From the NCBI GenBank assembly GCA_000697335.1, contig JNEM01008940.1, positions 1 through 42,316 on the forward strand: a stretch of DNA of 42,316 nt, in the 5' to 3' direction. Below the pieces are notes generated by a model. It made no database searches. It was not told the DNA's origin and was given only the letters and a program-made list of their open reading frames with translations. Shown one piece after another: positions 34,231 to 42,316 of the stretch (within the stretch, counting starts at the first letter, position 1; each line of letters opens with the position of its first letter). A program made the translations under genes and the position numbers. The DNA is from Conidiobolus incongruus B7586 (lineage: Eukaryota > Entomophthoromycota > Entomophthoromycetes > Entomophthorales > Conidiobolaceae).

Positions 34231-35245
34231 ATGATAAATTTCATCAAAAACCATTTTGAGATATTTCCATTAAATTTCAGCTCAGGTATGTCGTTTCATT
34301 AGTCGATTTCTCTCAAGATTGATGGCACTTAGGGCATCTAGTATATTCCTCGAGCTTATCATGCTATGGAACTATTTTCAGTAATCTTGTTATAAAATTA
34401 TTTATCTTTTGCAGTTTCAAAGGGTATATTATCAGCAAAGTATATTAATTTTTTTATATATGAATAATATCATATAGTAATATATTTTAGTAGTTGATAT
34501 TTCAAACAAACCAGAAAATATCATAAATTAATCAAAGCTCCCAGGATATTAGAGAAATTTAACCCTTTAAGTGCAAATATTTCCATTTAATTTATTTTTG
34601 GACAAATATCAATGGTATCAAATGAGTTATATCATTCAATTTTGCCATTTTCATTTGGGACTATTATTATTACTTGTATCTGTCCAAAAAGTCATATTTT
34701 GTCCATTTGGTTTTTAATTTTAATTTGTAAATATTTTATGAAATGTAAGAAAATCTGATTATTCATTATTTTATGGTTAATATTAAGTATTGATATTCAG
34801 GGATATGGCTTTACTTTTATCTGATACCAGAGGGATCTGATTATTTTTCAAGGTTGGAAACTTTTATTTAAATTGATGCTCTATAATAAATTTGAAAAGA
34901 AAAAACTATAGAGCATTATATATTACTACTGGTAACATTATCATGATATTCAGTGGAAGATATTTAATTTGGAGGCTTAATTTACCCACCTTACTCCTAG
35001 CAAGCTATACCAAGTACTTATTAGTATATATATATATATATATATTCAACCATAGCAGCACTTAGATTAGAGGCCAATTTAAACTACACGCTACCACACC
35101 ACTTGGAATACTCGATATAACTGGATCTTATTTTAACCTGGTATTCATGTTCTAATAATTATTTTAATGTTAATCAGCAAATTTATCATTATTCAATCCG
35201 GTTGTCTGTTTATTGAATTCGTTTTAAAATTATTTGAGAATTTAT
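34231..35245 (+). pseudogene. TMEM164-like pseudogene, copy B
   Basis: A dead member of the array that still shows the four-exon layout. The exon 1 equivalent (34231-34439) is 209 bp, exactly as in copy C, but has several in-frame stops (for example in the segment MSFH*SISLKIDGT*GI). The exon 2 equivalent (about 34491-34744) keeps SYIIQFCHFHLGLLLLL, including the Cys-His pair. The exon 3 equivalent (34801-34871) keeps MALLLSDTRGI, but its donor site is lost. The exon 4 equivalent (from 34912) starts EHYILLLV, then has frame shifts, and contains an (AT)n expansion at 35025-35045. Shared wording such as FSGRYxIWRxNxPTLLL places it closer to copy C than to A. It therefore arose by tandem duplication before the last divergence of C. 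Confidence 0.8.
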
Positions 35246-35428
35246 TCGTTAAAAACAAAGTCTAACTCGAAAAATCTGATTAGAACAATAAAAATATTAT
35301 TCTATACTGTATTATTATTCTTGATATTCAATAACATATACTATAAATTATCTAATGAAAAATTAAATGTCCATGATATTGGGTTGGCATTGTTGATGTT
35401 CAATCATTTAATGCTATCTGCTTTTTAA
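35246..35428 (+). pseudogene. Fragment of another membrane-protein gene
   Basis: Directly after copy B, an open stretch ends with a stop at 35428. It reads a basic segment (SLKTKSNSKNLIRTIK), a hydrophobic span (ILFYTVLLFLIFNNIYYKL), a short polar loop and a second hydrophobic span (IGLALLMFNHLML). It does not align with the TMEM164 tail. A basic segment followed by two spans is reminiscent of the middle of fungal wax-synthase-like (MBOAT_2) proteins. This is only a resemblance. It has no start of its own, so it is probably a truncated remnant. Confidence 0.3.
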
Positions 35429-36639
35429 ACCTGACACATTTATAATTCATCTTTGATATAACCATTCAAAATTATTCATAATATTGCTCTAGAAATGAAA
35501 TAATGACATAATTTTAAAATCAAATTTAAATATAAATTCTAATATGAAATAAATAAGAAAAATAAATATATTAGATAAAATTAATACTCTCTTTTATTAT
35601 TAATAACTTTTTTCTATACTTTTAACTAGTTTTTAGCACCTAAAAAATAATTTTTAAAAAATTAAAATTTATTATTTTATAAACTAATAAAAATATATGC
35701 AAAATTTTTTATGAATATAATTTATAGTCATCTAAAGCATATACTATTACTTAAGTTGTAATCTAATATATATCAGATATAATAGCTTTTTTAATTTATT
35801 TTATTTATAAGATTTTTTTATAAGTTTAGATTTATGTACTATATAATTAACATGCAAAATAATAGGTAGTCTTAAATTTAAATAAGAATAATATTTAAAA
35901 ATTATTTTAATTAAAAAATATAAAAGTTATAATTAATTGATTTTTCTTTAAAAACTAAATAAAAATGATATATATTATTATAATATATTATATTAATTAA
36001 TATTTGCTTATAAAAAATATATATTCTTTAGAGTTTATAAAAAGGATAATTTGATATTAATTGAATATTCTTTTTTATTTTTTAATAAATTAATATATAA
36101 AATAGAATAATATAATATAAAAGTTTATATCTATTTTTATATATTAATGAGTATTATATAGCTATAGAATTTTTAATTTTCTTTTAAATAAAAAGTGTTA
36201 ATTTAATATTTTTATTAGTTAAGCTAAGTTTAAACTATAATATATATATAATATATTTAAATAATAAATATTAAATTATTTTATTTATATTTAAATTAAA
36301 ATTAATATTAAAATATACTTATATAATAAATTTATTAATTTTATCAACCACCAAAAGAGTAATAATAAAAATTAGTTTTTATTAAGTTTCTACCTATTAT
36401 TGCAATATATTTGCATTTACCCAACAACAATATAAGCCTAATTATAAAACCTCAATAACAGAGGGACTTTTATCTTCCAACCATTGGATTAATAAGCCCC
36501 TTTTCCTCTAGATTAATATAAATATCCCATCCACTTAAAATATTAACTTCAAGCAGAATATCTATATTAATTATTAGTAAAAACTAATTTATAATAAATA
36601 TATTATTGCTATTATTAAAAATAACCTTCCTTGAATAAT
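35429..36639. other. Extremely AT-rich stretch
   Basis: About 1.2 kb, with parts (35.6-36.3 kb) that are almost only A and T. No gene. A patch near 36440-36540 is less AT-rich, with an inverted CCAAT (CCATTGGATT) and TATAAATATCCC, and may be the promoter of the fragment at 36640. Confidence 0.4.
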
Positions 36640-36973
36640 ATGGAAATGGTTCTTTATTACATCCATATTTAATACACTTAATAAGTTCAACCTTGACTTT
36701 CCACCACTTCCTTTAGGATTATATATGATGCTTTATATTTTTCTGTTTATATCAACCTTTTTTTATAATATCCTGGGATTTTTAATTGGTAGTAAGACTA
36801 GATTCCTATATAAGATATTGACAGTTATGCTGACACTTCATATATTTAATACCTTAGGGGAGCATTATTCCTGGCTTCCTGAACCACAGATCAATTCATA
36901 TTTGTTTGGTCTTAATACCTATTTAGTCTATATATACTTATCTTTTACCCATAATTCAACTTATTTTTTTTAA
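36640..36973 (+). pseudogene. N-terminal fragment of a multispanning membrane protein
   Basis: An open frame contains FNLDFPPLPLGLYMMLYIFL, a second hydrophobic span, a short loop with GEHYSWLPEPQ and the end INSYLFGLNTYLVYIYLSF before a stop at 36973. A PPLPLG start followed by a hydrophobic span and INxxxGLxxY is the usual opening of fungal wax-synthase-like (MBOAT_2) acyltransferases, so this may be the N-terminal end of such a gene. ATG codons at 36640 and 36646 could join the frame through a 37-bp GT-AG intron; ATG at 36725 opens it directly. The rest of the gene is missing, and an LTR begins 21 bp after the stop. Confidence 0.35.
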
Positions 36974-36994
36974 ATATATCTATTTTTATCCTAA

Positions 36995-37429
36995 TGATGG
37001 AGAATAATCCTGTCAATTACTCAAGAAACTTTGATTACTGCAGGATTCAAGAAGTTACATTGGAGATATCACATCCCATGAACTAGCTGATCCTATTACT
37101 TTTCACCCATAAGTCATTCATGTCCACAAAAATCAACAATGGAACCTAATATAAGATTATCATAAGCAAACTAATAAACATATCTTCTATCTTCATTTTC
37201 AAAAGTATACAGTCTCTAAGTTTTTCTTGTAACCCTCACAAAAGTGCTGAGTTGTGACAAGTGTGAGATATTTACTTTATTCGAAGAACCTGATTCGTAG
37301 CAAGTCATCTTCACCTACTTTGGTGAATCCCAATAATTTCCCTTAATTCCGTGATAATTTATCGTTTACCATTGGTGATTCCCCGTTTAAGCTCGTAAAA
37401 CCCATTGTTGTCAGTGTTAACCCCCAACA
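36995..37429 (-). mobile_element. Solo LTR, Copia-like
   Basis: A 435-bp block, less AT-rich than its flanks, with an exact 4-bp direct repeat CTAA on both sides (36991-36994 and 37430-37433). On the minus strand it begins TGTTGGGGGTTAACACTGAC, the style of Ty1/Copia LTR starts, and ends CTCCATCA. The ends form a short imperfect inverted repeat (TGTTGG/CCATCA). No internal coding region adjoins it, so it is a solo LTR left by recombination. Age cannot be judged without a partner copy. The family call rests on the terminal sequence only. Confidence 0.65.
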
Positions 37430-37433
37430 CTAA

Positions 37434-38953
37434 TATACAAAGGAAAAAACTATTATATTTTTTATCAAAAGGAAATTAGGTCCAAGTTTTTATAAAAAAC
37501 TTATAGTAAAATTTTATATAAACTATATTCCAATCTTATAAATTGTCAATATTAAAGTTTACCTTAATATAATTATCCTGGTTTCTAATATTAAGATAAT
37601 ATAGTCATTCAAATTTTACCTAATTTTAAATAATTTCCCTTCTAGCTTTTAAAAGACAAATCAAGCAATAAATAATTGTTTTAGATAAAATATCTCTTTT
37701 ATAACCTGTTTATCAATCCTATATAAATTTTAAAGGTATATGGTTAAATTTTAATGATATTAGAATAAAAAAACTTAATGAATATTATCCAGTTTAAAAG
37801 TGAATTTAAAAATTTGTAATAAAAATTTATTATATATATAAATTAATAAACAGTTCAAAACTATATACTATCTTATTTATTTTATACATATAATAAATCC
37901 TAAAACTAATAGTATGTTTGAAATATTAAAAATTAAATATTTGTCAATAAATTTTTGCTGTAATGATAATTTAATTTTATAATTTATATTAACATATAAT
38001 AATTACTAACATTAATGAATTATTTTATGTATATAGTATCTTCTAGAAATGTTTAATTATAAAATTTTGGCACCAATATATAGACTTATTTTCATATTTT
38101 AATATATTAAAATGATAGAACATTTTGAATATAATATACCTAATTATATAATGAAAATTTTAGATAACTTTTTCCTTCTTTGGTGACGAAATTAAAAATA
38201 ACATCTTCAAATTATTAATGCATTATCATAATTAGAGAAATTTATTTATATTTTGAGTGTTATATCAGATTGATATATTAGTATCTACAGATATTATAAT
38301 ATCAATCTTGAATATAGCAAATATCTTTCTCCAAACAAATTCTATTGGATTTATTAAATATTTAACAATTTTAAATGGTGTTTAAGGCAATTTATACTTA
38401 AGGGATTTATACAAATAAAAAAATATATTCTCTCAGTACTTTCAATTATATTTTTATTCTTTAATTTTTTGATAACTAACTTTGCATTAACCATTTTTTA
38501 AAGTTTACCAAGATTGAAACATGTGAATTAGCTGTGGAATGGAAAAATAGATTTTAACATTCAGTCTCAATTAGAACTCTTAAATCTAAAATATATTTTA
38601 ATGATTTTGGATATATTTACAAGCATTATCAATTATATAATCACATATATGTGTTTAATTATTAAATTAAATAATCTTTACCACTCACCCGGAAATTGAA
38701 TATAATATATTGTCAAATCGGGGTTTTATCAATCAAAACAATTTAATCTTTTCAATTTTAATGCAGGTACTGATTAAAATGTTAAAGCGATTTAATGGGA
38801 CAATTTAAATTTGAGTCAGGAAATAAAGGGGAATTTGTAATAAAGCTAAATTTAAAAATATCCCATACAAATATTTTGTAAATAGAGGGAGGCTTTATTA
38901 TTAAAATGAATATGACATTAGATTTAAGCTTTAATTCTTGAGAGACAAACAAT
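37434..38953. other. AT-rich region upstream of copy C
   Basis: No gene recognised. The right end includes the leader of copy C with a 12-codon upstream frame at 38906-38941. Confidence 0.5.
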
Positions 38954-40018
38954 ATGATACAATCAATTAAATATCAATTAGAATTATTAGTGATAAATTT
39001 TAGCGCAGAAATGCCCTTTCACCAGTCTATTTCCCTTGAGACTGACGGTACTGAAGGTACTTGGTATATCCCTCCAGTTCAGCATGCTGTAGAGCTCTTT
39101 TTGGTAACCTTATTATGTATTTATTTATCTTATACTAGTTTAAAGTCTATTTTATCAGAAAAGTAAACATATTTTGATAATATTTTATATATAATTAATA
39201 TTATTACCTTTAGAAATTCGTATTTACAACAAACTAAGCAATATCAAAAGTTGAACAAAGTACCAAGTATAGTTGAAAAAATAACTACTATAGGTGCTAT
39301 TATATCATATTGTTTTATGTTTTTACACAAATATCAGAGGAACCAAGTTAGTTATGTTTTTCAATTTTGCCACTTTAACCTGGGACTACTATTATTTTGT
39401 TTAACTATTCCTAAGAGTTACTTTTTACCACATTTGATATTTAATATCAACTTATATTTTGTTTATGGAACGTAAGAATATTGAAGTATTTCTGATTTTT
39501 ATATAATGCCTATTAATTGAAATTTAGTGTGATGGCTTTACTTTTACCCGATCATCGAGGGATTAATCTATTTTTTGAGATGGGAAACTTTTATTTGGGT
39601 AATTAGATTACTTATATTTTTACACTTGAAATTAATTAATTATATCATAGAACATTATATATTATTATTGGTTCCCTTTATTATGATGTTCAGTGGAAGA
39701 TATGCAATTTGGAGACCCAATTTTCCAACTCTAATGCTATCATTTTGTATCAAAGCGGTATTGGTATCTATATTCTCTACTTTATTAGGACTGAGATTAG
39801 GTACTAATTTAAATTACGCACTCTCACCACCACCTGGTTTATTAGAAATCTTTGGCCGATATTTCAAGTGCGTATTCGTAGTTTTAGCTATTATATTAAT
39901 GCTATTTAGCAGATTTATCATCATTCCTTCAGGTCATTTATTTATTGAATTCATTATCAAATTATCCAAATTTTCCTTTAATAATAATGAGAAAAATCAG
40001 CCAAAGAAAACCAATTAA
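38954..40018 (+). CDS. TMEM164-like membrane acyltransferase, copy C
   Basis: Four exons, 38954-39162, 39214-39471, 39528-39598 and 39651-40018, with introns of 51, 56 and 52 bp, encode 301 aa. Exon borders and phases are as in copy A, and exon 3 is 71 bp in both. Landmarks: QFCHFNLGLLLF with Cys122-His123, VMALLLPDHRGI, EHYILLLVPFIMMFSGRY with His181, and GLRLGTNLNYALSPPPGLLE. The last differs from copy A and human in having SPPP in place of CPPP/CP. The N-terminus keeps the VINFSAxMxF motif of copy A, and the C-terminus has a Lys/Asn-rich polar tail. A short in-frame upstream reading frame (38906-38941) ends 12 bp before the start and could reduce translation. Identity to copy A looks moderate, so the two have diverged well past the Hsp20 copies. 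Role inferred: phospholipid acyl transfer in an internal membrane. Confidence 0.85.
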
Positions 40019-40750
40019 ATGATAAACTTAAATAAACTTACCATAATTTGCTTTATTTGGAACTCTTTATTAATTACGAATTGTTTACAATCTAATTGAG
40101 AACGAAAGATATCTACAAGATGTTTGTGATTAATGCTCTAAATTTTTGCGAATATTCTTTTTCCAACAAATTTATGCATTTATAGTTGAAATGGATTAAA
40201 ATTAATAAAATTCATTTTAGAATAAAGATAACGGAAAATAGTGATATTGATTTAAATTGTAATAAAGTCAGATTGCTTTATAAGATTATCTAGAATCTAA
40301 TGAAATTCTGATTTTCTTATCGTTTGTGATAATTTTTCAAAATTCGGCAATTTGATGGTCAAAAATAAAGGTCAACCTTTATATATTGAAAAAGAAATAA
40401 AACCACAATGCCAAGGTTATTATTATACAATTTTATTTAATCATAATACCACAATAAATTAAAATAGATTAAATGACTAATGTTGAGTTTTATAAATTTT
40501 GAATATAAATTAATTTCTCAAATTTGTTAAATCAAAAAGTCTATCCCACAATTTAAATAAATAAAATAGGGCTCGAAATTGTTTAAAGAACCTAATTTTT
40601 TGTTGATATTTTTTGAACATCCAATAATTATTAAAAATTTTAGACGATTTATTTTAAAAACATAGAGAATCAATAGTTTAAAACATATTAACACAATTTT
40701 TACATAAATCTAAAATCATATAATCCAATTTTTCATAATTATAATTTAAT
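40019..40750. other. Intergenic region upstream of UTP22
   Basis: No gene seen in 730 bp. It contains the promoter of the rightward gene. Confidence 0.5.
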
Positions 40751-42272
40751 ATGGTATCTAAAAGAGCTAGAAATAAATCAGTTCAACTTATAGAGAATAA
40801 AGCTAAAGTAATTTTAAAAACTTCTCTTTAAATCAAGCGTTCTTACTTATATATGATATATCTTGTAGGTTTTAAAAACTTCGGACAAAAAAACTGCTTT
40901 ACCGCCTAAACAATATTCAAGTGAGGATAGTGAAAGTGATAATAATAATGATGATTATTTTGACGAGGACGATGATGAGGATTTATTAAAAGCTTCACTT
41001 CAAAACAATAGAGTCGATGATGATGATGATGACGATGAAGAAGACGATGAAGAAGATGATGCTGTAGAGGATGAAGAAGATGATGAAATAGATTCAGAAG
41101 AAGAAAATGAAGTATCATCAGCAATTCCTAAAACTAAAGAAAGTGTTGATCCTTTATATGCGCTCCCAACAGCACAGGAATTAATTGAAATGGATGAGAG
41201 TTTAGATATGTTCCATTCTAATTTATTTAAGCTTGAGGTATTGAATATAATACTTGAAATTATATATATTCTAATCCAAATCAATAATAGATAGAAGAAC
41301 TACTTAAAGAAATCAAAGTTGAAGATAATAAATCCCAAAAAATGCACGAAATCTTAAATCAATTTAAAGGATTGATAGATCAACTAAAAGACGAGTCACC
41401 AGTATCAGTATGCTAAGATTTTAATCAATTCTTTATTCACCTTGATTAATTTAAAACCTAGATTGCTCATGCTAAACAAGAATTCGCCAAATCTAAAATC
41501 ACTATTCCTTATCCTAATCCACCACCTCCTCTTGATGCTAACTATCAGTTGAATTTCCTTAAACCTACCAATATCACTGTTATTGGAGGTTTTCCTCTTG
41601 GGTTGACTCCTTATCAAGTTAGTCAGGATTCTAAGCCCTCTTTATTTGTTGATCTTGCTATTCACCTTCCAACTGAATTATTTCAGCCCAAAGATTTTGT
41701 AAATTATCGTTATTTCTACAAAAAGGCTTATTATCTAGCTAGTTTAGCCAAGCAAATATCTAAAGCTAAAACTGACTTGAAATTCGATTTACAATACGAG
41801 TTTTTACATCAATCTGATCTATCTCCTATATTGCTTGTTCAATTTCATGTCAAATCATCTGTCAGATTCTACATCAGATTATTTCCAACCATCAGCCATG
41901 ACACATTTAAATTAGCTCGCTTCTCTCCTTTGAAGCATAATATTCGACTTCACTCTCAATCAGAACAAGAAACTGGACCCGCTACCCCTTACTATAATAC
42001 TCATCTCGCTCGTGATACTCTTTTGGTGCCTCACACCACATTTTTACATCAATTTACTAATACTTCTCCTGAATTCGCCACTGCAGTTCAATTGGGTAAA
42101 ATTTGGCTCCAGCAGCGATCTATTGGTAAGGGTGGGTTGATCGGTAAAGGATTCAACGGATTTGTATTTGCCATGATTCTCGCTCATCTTCTCAAACCTT
42201 CTTCTGCCGGAGGTAAACTCAGCAGAGGGTTTAGCAGTTTTCAATTGTTTAGAGGTACTATTGACTATTTAG
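40751..42272 (+). CDS. U3 snoRNP protein Utp22/Nrap, 5' part
   Basis: Four exons in the window: 40751-40807, 40869-41237, 41291-41401 and 41462-42272. Introns are 61, 53 and 60 bp. The gene continues beyond the window, since TTAG|GTAAGT at 42272 is a splice donor. The start MVSKRARNKS is followed by an acidic tract of Asp/Glu (about residues 85-115), then a helical segment, and PYPNPPPPLDANYQLNFLKP leading into the Nrap domain: NITVIGGFPLGL, SLFVDLAIHLP, the Tyr-rich KDFVNYRYFYKKAYYL and WLQQRSIGKGG...GFNGFVFAMILAHLL. Nrap/Utp22 has an inactive nucleotidyltransferase fold and works in the nucleolar small-subunit processome on 18S rRNA maturation, with Rrp7 and CK2 in yeast. The acidic tract is GAT/GAA repeat-like at DNA level. 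The in-frame stop at 42278 is inside the next intron and is not the gene end. Confidence 0.92.
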
Positions 42273-42316
42273 GTAAGTAATAACAGCTATATTTAAACAT
42301 CTTAAAACTAAATATT

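Noticed and set aside
41000-41284. Antisense poly-Ser and His/Leu-rich frames near the UTP22 acidic tract
   Set aside because: They are the reverse reading of the GAT/GAA-rich acidic repeat of UTP22.
1-42316. CRISPR arrays, rRNA genes and bacterial-type operons
   Set aside because: No regular spaced repeats or rRNA-like sequence were seen, and the spliced genes show this is eukaryotic nuclear DNA.

Overview
The window looks like nuclear DNA of an AT-rich fungus, probably an early-diverging (zygomycete-grade) one; an Entomophthoromycotina relative such as Conidiobolus is a guess, not a demonstrated assignment. The reasons are very AT-rich intergenic DNA, many short GT-AG introns (47-61 bp), no operons, and a eukaryotic housekeeping set: TFIIIC, Mediator, complex I, UDP-GlcNAc pyrophosphorylase for chitin synthesis, and Utp22 for ribosome biogenesis. 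An EED-like WD40 gene and TMEM164-like genes also favour an early-diverging lineage over a typical yeast.

Left part (1-12.5 kb): a solo LTR with flanking direct repeats (334-667); a small heat-shock protein (Hsp20) reading frame with a heat-shock-type promoter; a gene for a probably lipidated membrane-anchored protein; a secreted GH16 beta-glucanase; a nine-exon EED/ESC-like WD40 gene rebuilt here from the sequence; a small single-pass membrane protein; and an LTR-retroelement fossil (about 10.9-11.64 kb).

Middle (12.5-23 kb): a compact conserved block holds a three-exon TFIIIC B-block subunit (about 1816 aa), MED22, an EngB/YihA-type GTPase and a REEP/TB2-DP1-HVA22 protein, followed by a decayed coding region. 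It ends in an inverted, nearly identical second copy of the Hsp20 locus, this one a pseudogene. The two Hsp20 copies are inverted repeats of about 725 bp around roughly 20 kb.

Right part (23-42.3 kb): a long AT-rich gap, then UDP-GlcNAc pyrophosphorylase, another AT-rich gap, a complex I NDUFB4-like subunit, and a tandem array of TMEM164-like membrane acyltransferase genes. Two of these are complete four-exon genes with matching intron positions and phases, and one pseudogene lies between them. A second solo LTR with target-site duplication and two fragments of other membrane-protein genes sit inside the array. The window ends within UTP22/Nrap, which has an acidic N-terminus and runs off the right edge.

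The genes do not form one pathway. The points of most interest are the TMEM164-like array with its dead copy, the inverted Hsp20 duplication and its diverging promoters, and the EED-like protein whose methyl-lysine cage residues appear not to be kept. Splice models were made by eye from reading frame, GT-AG borders and family similarity, so intron borders are predictions.
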